Positions 9,201-16,037 of a stretch of 64,000 bases of DNA are shown here, piece by piece. A model generated the notes under the pieces. The model worked only from the letters and a program-made list of their open reading frames with translations, ran no database searches and was not told the DNA's origin. Numbering within the stretch: position 1 is the stretch's first letter; each line of letters starts with the position of its first letter. The position numbers and the translations under genes are program-made. The DNA is from Pseudomonas khorasanensis (GTDB taxonomy: Bacteria > Pseudomonadota > Gammaproteobacteria > Pseudomonadales > Pseudomonadaceae): assembly GCF_014268505.2 (NCBI RefSeq), contig NZ_JABWQP020000013.1:1-64000 (forward strand), in the 5' to 3' direction.

Positions 9201-10222
9201 ACGAAGAGCGCCGTCGTACTTGGGTTGCGATTGGCGTTATTGTTGATTTCCACGCTAGTGTTACGCAGCTTGTTGCTAGGCCGATCGAACCTGAACTGCT
9301 CTGGCACATACGAAATCGAATCAGCCATCGTAACAATGATGACACCGATGTCCACCTTAATGCTGCGCAAAGCGAGTGGATGATCAATACGTTCCGACCG
9401 CTTTGGCCAATGGTGCATCGCCCGAGTGGGACTTCGTCAGGCAATGCAAATTCTTGGGATGCAAGCAGTTTCATCGTCCGACTAATCCGTCGCCTTGGCA
9501 ATGACACCAGCGATGAAGCAATCGATGCACTGGCCCGACTAAGGGACACACCTGTTGATGGTTATTCTGAAGAGGTCAAGGTTGTTATTGCTGAACAGAA
9601 GCGCATCCGCGTCGAAGCGACCTATGTTTCTCCCACGCTTGCTGTTATCAACGCGATCACACGAAATCTTGCCCCTGTGTCCCTTGTGGACCTACAAACT
9701 CTTGTAATTGAAGAGCTTGCCATCGCCCAAGCGAAGATACGGAGCGACGATGCTGAGTCCTGGCGCGGATTTTATGACGATAAAAGTAATCCGTTCGTTG
9801 AGGAGCGTTGCCGTGATCACCTTCTAGGTCTTCTCAGACAAGGGGCGTCGGGATTCGCTTTTGATCCGGAAACACATGTTGCCGCTGACAAGGAAGTTGA
9901 TATCACTTGTTCCGCTGGCACACTTCGAATTCCGATTGAGATTAAAGGGCAATGGCACTCCGAGCTCTGGACAGGATCAGATAGACAGCTTGATGCGCTT
10001 TACACTCCAGATTGGCGAGCGGAAGGGTATGGTATTTATCTCGTTCTCTGGTTTGGAGAACAAGAACAAGCTACCAAGAGGTTGAAAAGTCCAGGTCGAC
10101 ACGACCCCCTCCCCAAAACTGCCGATGAACTGAAACAAATGCTCATTGCGAAGAGCAGGTCTGCACGAGAAAGCAGAGTCGCCGTTTTTGTTTTAGATCT
10201 TGTGCGAAGCATTCCCTGTTAG
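6257..10222 (+). CDS. STAND/NACHT-like NTPase with C-terminal nuclease-like domain, putative defence
   Basis: About 1321 residues from the ATG at 6257; a TTG at 6239 would add six. Neither start has a strong ribosome site. Walker A GEAGMGKS (about 44-51) and Walker B ILVIDALDE (about 86-94) identify a P-loop NTPase of the NACHT/STAND type. RFILACRVADWR afterwards fits the sensor region. The long middle is alpha-helical and repeat-like, as in ligand-sensing STAND proteins. The last 120 residues hold KEVDIT and IPIEIKGQW (about 1212-1233), the D...ExK pattern of PD-(D/E)XK nucleases. Such proteins often sense phage components and trigger nuclease activity. Here the putative effector is at the C-terminus, unlike Avs proteins. 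It is a single gene bounded by repeats R1 and R2. The NTPase call is solid; the effector is inferred. Confidence 0.8.
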   Translation: MNECANLIVHAVIKRTLWCETNDSRIILPQDDLLKRTESLVILGEAGMGKSHLLDWLAASPNYSHCTARQLINRHDPNTLLGDAQILVIDALDEVSSQKDGDGVDLVLRQLGKLGYPRFILACRVADWRSATGVEAIREQYSEKPLELHIDPFTDDDASAFLSATLGLAAAKGVIEHFNARGLNGLLGNPQTLELIARVAGSGTLPETRSELFERAIEVLRVEHRDTKTRSQPGKESGLDAAGAACAGLILTGSEAIVRTSAANATEGELQLSDVSLLPEGNVVEAMLGTRLFKANGVDRFTYLHRRIGEYLGAQWLSKQANTPQKRRRLLSVFHNRGLVPSSLRGIHAWLALDPALTKAVITADPMGLIEYGDADVLTADQARLLISSLELLAEDNPRFRDWGPYALLGFKHPVVIEDIRRLISTPDASFNLSLLLLEAVRGSGIASALTDDLRKIVLDPQAFFACRKIAGEILVEVDDETVWPTVLYTLSGYADELSVRLAIELADEVGYEQFDAKLIVDLVISYATSGSRTVGVLMRLERDLPDGQMKDVLDLLAVSVKSLDDRNEHLGNDVLTDLAYHLIVRVVEAGGVTAQQLWSWLEPFHTRDGYQRDVHKKLHELIQSDDNLRRSVQRLVFLELPSDHNPFQQSWRLSERSTGFIPSDTDVIALLNRLDPKDNGDERWRDLVQLSRHDGEAGAQVRAAARIFAARSPDLLQWLEKLADKTIPEWQIKQIESERKRRVEQAVRHAEHRNHFSFHIEQMRSGDWGALVNPAKAYLSLFNDIEEAPAHTRIGQWLGDDIAEVAHAGFETFLMLDSPEPTAQQIAESIAEGKHYEAAYIIVAALAERHRKEVGFDDLTDERLMAGLFELRHSRIDDHAGILGLTEAVEASIQIRGGWQGAMKLYHEPQLLLRRERVDGLYSLMHDQSNITMTTQLAAEWLERFPDLPIGPEIELVDRLIRSGRFDELRRILALRCASMDEERRRTWVAIGVIVDFHASVTQLVARPIEPELLWHIRNRISHRNNDDTDVHLNAAQSEWMINTFRPLWPMVHRPSGTSSGNANSWDASSFIVRLIRRLGNDTSDEAIDALARLRDTPVDGYSEEVKVVIAEQKRIRVEATYVSPTLAVINAITRNLAPVSLVDLQTLVIEELAIAQAKIRSDDAESWRGFYDDKSNPFVEERCRDHLLGLLRQGASGFAFDPETHVAADKEVDITCSAGTLRIPIEIKGQWHSELWTGSDRQLDALYTPDWRAEGYGIYLVLWFGEQEQATKRLKSPGRHDPLPKTADELKQMLIAKSRSARESRVAVFVLDLVRSIPC

Positions 10223-10359
10223 AAGTAAAGCTGATGGCAGTAATATTGACGATCGTAAGATAACGGCCTATTTCTACTGAGCTGCTTTGGAGCATCGCAA
10301 ACAATTCATCCAAGTGCATTTTCGAAAGGCCGCAACCAGTCAACCGAACCTCTGGTAAC
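10223..10359. other. Short gap after STAND gene
   Basis: No gene, terminator or ribosome site is seen here before repeat R2. Confidence 0.4.
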
Positions 10360-10408
10360 GAATGTCTGCTTATGGCCGTGAGCTGCCGCTTTTGGCCAGG
10401 AGCGGACT
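10360..10408. repeat. GGCC repeat, tandem half-copies (R2)
   Basis: Two adjacent half-sites, GTCTGCTTATGGCCGTGAG and GCCGCTTTTGGCCAGGAGC, match the GCTTTTGGCC core of the island repeat. The rest of the gap to 10659 shows no gene. Confidence 0.65.
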
Positions 10409-10659
10409 ACTGCGCCAATGCTTGGACATGCATCACACCCATCAAAGTTTGCGCAGATCCAGAGACGCATTTACGTGCGCCGTCAGTCCATTGAATTCTC
10501 ATGCGCCTTATCTATATAGCCAAGATCCACTCCGTTCAAGATACTGCCAGACGGGAATGTTCGCATTTACTGCCTGACGCTTTAGCAGGCCGGAGCGTTC
10601 GAGGCAACCATAGCCGTCACATAGATAGAACCAGAATTTTAGTTATTTAGGTTGCCTGC

Positions 10660-11664
10660 TCAATCTGCTTTTGATTCTTGATGCATATCTGCCATTTTTT
10701 TTCCAATACCAATCAAACTCGCCTGAAGTTGCTTTGTGAAATTTCCACGCATATACATATGCATTTCTGGAGCTAATGCATTAGGAAATAGAATGCACTG
10801 TTGCAACATTTGACTAAAATCTTCACATGCAGATAAAGTTTTCCACACAACATAAGACACAGCTGGCTCCAGCGGCACCACATCATTAGGGGAAATTTCC
10901 GCAGGTGTCCAAATATCCATTTTATCAAAGGGCTTATCATGTCGAGATACAGAAAACCCCCTTTCATCGACAAACACTGATGAAACAGCAGACCCATGAT
11001 GTACGATATTATCTCGAAATTCCCGAAGTGAAGAGAAGAAGCTAATATGCCGTTCATACCATAGAGCCCAAGGCTCAGGCATTAAGAAACGTGTTTTCAT
11101 TTCTTGTGCGTTTGAGTACTCATCATTAAACCTCATAACCTTGGTCAACTGTTTAGGAAGTTTTTTCCGCTTTACCCCATCTTGAAACTGAGTAACCTCC
11201 CACATACAACAACTGACCTCATGCAAAAGATCAAAGATACTTCTGCAAACAGAAAATAGATACTCGATTTCCGTTACAATCATCCTGCTTATTCCATGCC
11301 CCACCGCAGCTATAGCTCCTTTAAAATATTCAAGCTTTGCTATAACGGCGCAAAGATTATAAATATCATCCTTTAGTCCAAAAAGCGGCTTTATTACTCC
11401 AGGAAATGAGGCATGTTGAGCAATAAAATCAATAAAATGGAGATAAAGATCGGCAGGGTCTTCAGGCTGCTTTGAAAAATAAGATGCTTCTGATGGAAAA
11501 CCCTGAATTTCCATCAAGTTGGGACCTACAGCCAACCACATCCTCCATTTTCCTTCATGATGGAATGTCAAACTTGTAAATACTCTTCCATCAAGCGAAC
11601 TGGCATCGATAAACGGTATTTTTTCAAATTCGGAAACTGGAAACTGAGCCACACTGCCTCCCAT
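10660..11664 (-). CDS. Uncharacterised protein with HEPN-like RX4H motif
   Basis: The protein has 334 residues, starting at an ATG complementary to 11662-11664. I do not recognise the family. The middle is strongly helical (about 100-230) and contains LREFRDNIVHHG, where R217 and H222 fit the RX4-6H motif of HEPN ribonucleases. The N-terminal 80 residues look beta-rich (FTSLTFHHEGKWRMWLAVG) and the C-terminus is helical and polar. The DNA is AT-rich compared with the core. It is encoded alone, opposite to its neighbours, within a defence-like island between repeats R2 and R3. HEPN ribonucleases are common abortive-infection effectors, but one short motif is weak evidence, and a catalytically inert HEPN fold is equally possible. 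Confidence 0.6.
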   Translation of the reverse strand: MGGSVAQFPVSEFEKIPFIDASSLDGRVFTSLTFHHEGKWRMWLAVGPNLMEIQGFPSEASYFSKQPEDPADLYLHFIDFIAQHASFPGVIKPLFGLKDDIYNLCAVIAKLEYFKGAIAAVGHGISRMIVTEIEYLFSVCRSIFDLLHEVSCCMWEVTQFQDGVKRKKLPKQLTKVMRFNDEYSNAQEMKTRFLMPEPWALWYERHISFFSSLREFRDNIVHHGSAVSSVFVDERGFSVSRHDKPFDKMDIWTPAEISPNDVVPLEPAVSYVVWKTLSACEDFSQMLQQCILFPNALAPEMHMYMRGNFTKQLQASLIGIGKKMADMHQESKAD

Positions 11665-12609
11665 GCTGATCGAAATCCACTAAAGTCTGTGAGCTTCTCA
11701 CACTAGTTTGTGACATACCAAGTGCGAGGTACGGATCGGTATTTACTAATGGCTGACATCGCCGAATAGAAAAGGGAAAAGCATAGTACCGGTAGCGCCC
11801 TTTGTGGGCGGTACGTGCGGATGCTTAGAAATTGCTACAACGCATGGTGCTTTTTAGGGCATGGACAGGCTTGCTTAGGGGCAGGCGGGCGCCTAGGCCT
11901 AATCAATCATGGGTGCAACGCTAAAACGATGGGATGACTCTGATCGGGCTGAGCGCGGGATTGAGTGGCGTGTGGGGTTGAATGAGTTGAAGGTTGTCAG
12001 AGTGTGGAGTGGCTCGATGGCGGCAGGGTCGGATCGGGTTAAGTTAGCGTTATGTGTGGAGGGCAGGATTTTCTGTCGCGATATCGTGTGTCCCCTAATT
12101 TCGCTGCCTGCGTTGAGAGTGGCCCAATGTGCGTGGAATCAGTGGCCGGATGGTCGTGAAATTTCCAGGTGATCCGTCCGCCGAAATTGTTGTTGTTTTT
12201 TCACACATACATCGTGTTTATGTTTAGAAACGCCTTTAACCGGAGTATCCTTTTTTAACCGCAGCGCACATAGGAGTGGACAAGACCAAGCACCTTCAGT
12301 CGCAGGCGTATCATCTTCGATTAGGGTTGAAGCATTCAGCCTCTTTGGGGACAACAACGTCACTGTAGTTCCAAACATTAGTGACAGCGTCAATAAAACT
12401 GCAGTTGCACGGTCAGAGGGTGTCGATACCCCTCCGCATAAGAAACAAACACATATTCGGGAAAACCCGAAAAATCAGCCAGTCATGGGAAAAAAGAAGA
12501 TGACAAAACAGCGCAAACCGATTTTCACCAGCTCTAACTTTCGGAAACGCGCGGCTGAAATGTGCTTGGTCTGTGCGCTGGCACTGTCCGGTCCAACGAC
12601 CGTTCAGTC
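11665..12609. other. 945-base stretch without a supported gene
   Basis: Two weak frames are present: plus 11909-12172 (87 codons, no ribosome site) and minus 12139-12393 (84 codons). A plus frame from about 12174 to 12623 is open for roughly 150 codons but has no ATG before 12486. None shows a recognisable motif. The stretch may be decayed mobile DNA. Confidence 0.4.
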
Positions 12610-12991
12610 CTATGTGCTTTGATAGCGGGCTTCGGTGGCCACTCGGAAAAAATCAACCTTCGGCGCGTTGGTTTTCGGTTTGATTGGCTTTCCCTTGGCG
12701 TCAGTCAGTAACGCCTTTGCCCTGATCTTCAGATTACGACAGCGCAAAGTCTTGCGAGCCAGCTCCAGGAACCGCTCGGCGTACTGCGGCGCGTCGAACA
12801 ATGGCGAGAGCTGACACACTGTAGACCCTATGATCCTCTCCGAACGCTTGCGAACCATCTCAAGCCACACAGGCTCCGGTAATGGCTCGACGCCGCCTGG
12901 AGCCTTGAGTTTCTTACCGGTGCCGGTCTTTATTGCGTGCTTCGGCGGTGGCGATGCCAATGGTCATGCCAAACACTGCGAATGTGGTCAT
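12610..12991 (-). pseudogene. Frameshifted small island gene, family not recognised
   Basis: A good start lies at the ATG complementary to 12989-12991, preceded by GGAG eight bases upstream, giving MTTFAVFGMTIGIATAEAR. That frame hits a stop after 25 codons. The next frame then carries a coherent continuation, KTGTGKKLKAPGGVEPLPE onward to a stop at 12610, rich in Lys/Arg and with a helix ARKTLRCRNLKIRAKALL. Removing one base near AATAAAG (about 12935) would join both halves into a protein of about 126 residues. A single-base insertion therefore seems to have broken this gene, unless the shift is a sequencing error. The function is unknown. Confidence 0.5.
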
Positions 12992-13153
12992 GGCGATCTC
13001 CAAAGCAGGTGCCTGCTTCGCCGGCTGGCGTGATTCGTTGAAGGCAACCTATATCGGTCTGTATTTTTTAGAAGGTTATAGGCGAAATTAAATGGTAGAA
13101 GATACAATAAAAATATGAGAGGTTTAACGGCTGTCTTTGACGAGTGACTACGT

Positions 13154-13975
13154 ATGCTTCTGAAATATTTTAACTGTGTAGTTGGATTTGTGTCGAATTG
13201 GTTATTCAGTATTTTCGTTGTTATGCTTGTGTTAGGTGCTTATTTTTTGTTTTTTGATTTTTTGACTTCGGAAATTCCAATCAAGAAATTGCCCGCGGCT
13301 GTTAGGGAGGGGACGTTTGGTGATAGCTTTGGAACGCTAAATGCTTTTTTTTCTGGCTTGGCTTTTTCGGGTGTTCTGTTGACATTGTTTTGGCAAAGAA
13401 AAGATCTTTCTGAAACTCAAAGGCAGATTAAAAGTCAGCAGGTTGAGTCTCAATTTTATAATATGCTGACGCTTCAGCATAACGTAGTCCAGGGCTTTGA
13501 TTTAAAAAGAAATGGCAGAGTTACCATGGTGGGTAGAGATTGCTTTAAAACATGGGTTAAGCAGCTTAGAGAGTCCTATTCCAACTCTGGAGCCAGTCAC
13601 CAAACTAGAATGGTGATTGCCTATGAGGCGATGTGGTCTCGGCATCAAGGTGATCTGAGCTTATATTTTAGAAGCCTATATTCGGTCTTTCGCTTTGCGT
13701 CAGAAAGTGAGCATAGAGAAAGCAAGAAGTTTGGTGTTGTTGCTAGATCGTTTTTGTCAGATTTTGAACTTGTTGTGCTTTTCTATAACTGCTTAAGCGA
13801 GCGCGGATGCAAGTTTAAAAAATATGTTGATGAATTTGCAATATTTAATAATCTAGATCCGCGAATGCTTTTGGATGAAGGAGATGTAAAGTTTTTAAAC
13901 AGAGCTGCGTATGGGAACAGCGATGAAATATTGGCGATATATGATTCTTTCACGGTGAGTTCGCCAAAAGTTTAA
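13154..13975 (+). CDS. putAbiC-like phage abortive-infection membrane protein
   Basis: The protein has 273 residues. Two membrane segments are at about 13-37 and 58-79, separated by a loop containing GTFGDSFGTLNAFFSG, followed by a polar helix (about 80-102, QRKDLSETQRQIKSQQVESQFYNML) and a soluble domain. The order of membrane helix, FGD.FGTLNA and second helix followed by QRKEL-type coiled coil is typical of the putative AbiC family in Gram-negative bacteria. Members are proposed to sit in the inner membrane and abort infection. The DNA is AT-rich. It is a single gene with no obvious partner, just left of repeat R3. The family call rests on the N-terminal pattern; the mechanism is unknown. 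Confidence 0.75.
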   Translation: MLLKYFNCVVGFVSNWLFSIFVVMLVLGAYFLFFDFLTSEIPIKKLPAAVREGTFGDSFGTLNAFFSGLAFSGVLLTLFWQRKDLSETQRQIKSQQVESQFYNMLTLQHNVVQGFDLKRNGRVTMVGRDCFKTWVKQLRESYSNSGASHQTRMVIAYEAMWSRHQGDLSLYFRSLYSVFRFASESEHRESKKFGVVARSFLSDFELVVLFYNCLSERGCKFKKYVDEFAIFNNLDPRMLLDEGDVKFLNRAAYGNSDEILAIYDSFTVSSPKV

Positions 13976-14022
13976 ATCTCAAGTTGAATCGCCACTGCTT
14001 TCTTAGGCGAACTCAAGCGGCA

Positions 14023-14580
14023 GCTTTTGGCCGGTAAGCGACGGTCAGGGCTAGACCGCCGCTGTGCCTATTCAAACCTCGGTCTATTCCGCCATCTCCA
14101 GGGCGTCGTCAACTTCAATTCCCAGATATCGAACGGTGCTCTCCAGCTTCGTATGGCCAAGCAGCAGTTGAACCGCTCGCAGATTCTTCGTCCTGCGATA
14201 GATCAGCGATGCCTTCGTACGCCTCAATGTGTGAGTGCCATACATGGCTGGATCAAGGCCAACGGCTTCCACCCAGCCTTTGACGATACGTGCTCGCCAT
14301 CGGCGACGTCGCGCACACGAAGCCTGATTAAGTCGCAGGCCCGAAGCTTGCTGTCGATGGCCAGATCGAAGAGCGCAAGATCACGGGTTCGTTCTGCAAT
14401 TTGAAGCCTTACCCGGATGGCCCAGATATCTCTCAGTCTGAGTGGAGCTTTCTGCCCGACCAGCTTTCCTTTGTTCCAAGGCTGGCGGCTGCAGGTAGCG
14501 AAGATGTTCATGACTAGTCCTCCACGTGTCGAAGGACAAGGATGGCTGACCAGAGGAAGGGTCGCTAACCGGCCAAAAGC
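14023..14580. mobile_element. 558-bp element: decayed tyrosine recombinase bounded by 20-bp inverted GGCC repeats (R3/R4)
   Basis: GCTTTTGGCCGGTAAGCGAC at 14023-14042 recurs inverted at 14561-14580 with one mismatch (T for A). Between them lies only the broken integrase gene. The same GCTTTTGGCC core occurs without an integrase at the other module borders of the island. This layout suggests that the repeats are recombination or transposition ends used by this integrase family, and that this copy is a degenerate element. Confidence 0.6.
14084..14511 (-). pseudogene. Small phage-type (tyrosine) integrase with internal deletion
   Basis: The 5' half (from ATG at 14511: PWNKGKLVGQKAPLRLRDI onward to LIRLRVRDVADGE) matches the N-terminus of a roughly 200-residue integrase family common in Pseudomonas. 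The 3' half lies in another frame: GWVEAVGLDPAMYGTHTLR, RTKNLRAVQLLLGHT, then RYLGIEVDDALEMAE. It keeps the HxxR (HTLR), the H of GHT and the catalytic Y of RYLG. About 70 middle residues, including the first catalytic arginine region, are missing, and the join at about 14293 shifts the frame. The gene therefore cannot make an active recombinase. It sits inside inverted repeats 14023-14580. Confidence 0.85.
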
Positions 14581-14685
14581 AGTCGCGTAGGTGAGACCGT
14601 TTTCGACCCAAACCTGCCACTCGCGAGCCCGGCACCGCCATGAGGGATAAGTGTTAACCCCTGAGATCGCGACCGAGCAGGTTTC

Positions 14686-15480
14686 TTAGCTCACCAATTC
14701 CTGAAGAAAATCCGTGAGCGCTTTCTTTGGATCGTCCTCTTCCGAAACAATCATCTCGATTCCCCACTGACCTAGCACTTCCTGTGCAACAGGGTTCGGT
14801 CGATTCGTGAAGACGTAGGACTTTGGTCTGGCAGATGGCAGCAGCGAGCGCCCCCACATCTCCGTCAGTCGATAAAACAGAAGTCGAATGTTGAAGTCCG
14901 AAATGCTGTATCCGATGAAGAGAACAGAGTTCCCCAAGACATCGTTGCTGAGCTTGATGTCCAGCGGAGAGTCATAATTCAATCGCTGAAAGTAACTAGT
15001 TTCGTCGAGAACGATTGATGTCTCGTCATCGAAGTCCCCATGGAATTTTATGATCTGACGCCGGCCCTCAGTGGCAGATACGAGGTCGGCAACGCTTGCG
15101 ATCTTATCGTATGGCACCTCGAACTTGTCGTGGGCCATTTCCAGCCATCGATCGTAGTTGGTGGTGTAGATCCGTGAAAATCGTCCGAGAGTAATCAGTC
15201 GATGGATTTCGGATGTGGAGATATCTGTACTGGGCTTGTGCCATTCGCGATCCATCCAACTCCGAAGCGGCCCAAGAGTACCTTTCTTCCTCTTGTAGTA
15301 CTCCGCAAGTGCAAGCGGTGTTCCGTAAGTGGAGAAGATTTTCGGATCGTATCCCAGGTCCTGAGCGATGCGTGCGATAAGCTCGCCCCAAGTAGGCAGG
15401 CTTAGATTGGCAGACACCCCTGCACCTACAAAAAGCATCAGCTTGCCGGTGCGGTGCGCGCGTAGCAACTCAGCGTTCAT
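14686..15480 (-). CDS. komC: SIR2-like NADase effector (KomC-like) of a Kongming-type system
   Basis: The protein has 264 residues. The SIR2_2-type NAD-binding motif LFVGAGVS (16-23), TTNYD (106-110) and KFHGD with the catalytic His147 are all intact, so NAD+ hydrolysis should be possible. The later NDVLGNSVLFIGYSISDFN block is typical of prokaryotic SIR2 defence proteins. It is the last gene of a three-gene operon: its ATG overlaps the stop of the HAM1-like gene by four bases (ATGA), with GAGGGCG as ribosome site. In the reported Kongming system the SIR2 subunit forms a complex with the HAM1-like subunit and depletes NAD+ when dITP is bound. The SIR2 family is certain; the system assignment rests on operon architecture. 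Confidence 0.85.
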   Translation of the reverse strand: MNAELLRAHRTGKLMLFVGAGVSANLSLPTWGELIARIAQDLGYDPKIFSTYGTPLALAEYYKRKKGTLGPLRSWMDREWHKPSTDISTSEIHRLITLGRFSRIYTTNYDRWLEMAHDKFEVPYDKIASVADLVSATEGRRQIIKFHGDFDDETSIVLDETSYFQRLNYDSPLDIKLSNDVLGNSVLFIGYSISDFNIRLLFYRLTEMWGRSLLPSARPKSYVFTNRPNPVAQEVLGQWGIEMIVSEEDDPKKALTDFLQELVS

Positions 15481-16037
15481 CTTACGCCCTCACAAGTTTT
15501 GAGATATTCGGCGAACTGGTCTAGAGCTTTGCGGCGCATGGAAATAGCGTCCTTGGCCGGTCCCATCTCAGCGAAAGTTTGGGTGTGCCCGTTCGGGACG
15601 AAAACGCAGTCCCATTGAAAGTCAGGTGGTCCGGCCGGTACAAGAGGCACAGTTCCCTCGATGGAGCCTTCGAACAGGCGAATCTGGCGCCCATCACAAT
15701 ACCCGAGCACTGTTTTTGCGGTCACTGCGGCATCTCCGAGACCAGCTACAAGCTTAACGAATCGATCTGCTTCCAGCTTGTCCCAGAATATCTGGGTCAG
15801 ACCCGCAGGAAGCCCATTGAGACCGCTCAGGTAGAGCCCTGTGTGCTCGACGAAAAGCGGGCGACCTATAGCCTCAAATGCCTTGGTCAACTTGTCCCGC
15901 ACCAAGCGGTGGACATCCTCGGTTTGCAGCTCTTCAATTTTCCGTGACACCGACACGACTTCCACTCCGACAGGGGCAAGAATTCGCTGCACCTCGTTGA
16001 CCTTGTGCTGATTTCCGGACATGAATCGGATTTTCAA
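15477..16037 (-). CDS. komB: HAM1/ITPase-like protein (KomB-like), probable dITP sensor
   Basis: The protein has 186 residues. The start is TTG at 16037, overlapping the upstream stop (TTGA), with GAGGGT just before it. The family is HAM1/RdgB inosine triphosphate pyrophosphatase: SGNQHK (7-12), VEHTGLYLSGLNGLP (63-77), QWDCVFVPNG (121-130), FAEM and KDAISMRR (162-169). Two key positions differ from active enzymes: the catalytic acidic residue of the usual (E/D)D(S/T)G motif is His65, and the base-recognition SHR motif is SMR. This suggests binding of dITP/ITP without efficient hydrolysis, as expected for a sensor subunit. It is translationally coupled to genes on both sides. An alternative is a housekeeping nucleotide-cleaning enzyme, which the substitutions and context argue against. 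Confidence 0.85.
   Translation of the reverse strand: MKIRFMSGNQHKVNEVQRILAPVGVEVVSVSRKIEELQTEDVHRLVRDKLTKAFEAIGRPLFVEHTGLYLSGLNGLPAGLTQIFWDKLEADRFVKLVAGLGDAAVTAKTVLGYCDGRQIRLFEGSIEGTVPLVPAGPPDFQWDCVFVPNGHTQTFAEMGPAKDAISMRRKALDQFAEYLKTCEGVR

Noticed and set aside
12174..12623. Roughly 150-codon plus frame in the gap before the frameshifted gene
   Set aside because: No start codon until near its end, unusual Cys- and Ser-rich translation, and a competing frame on the other strand.
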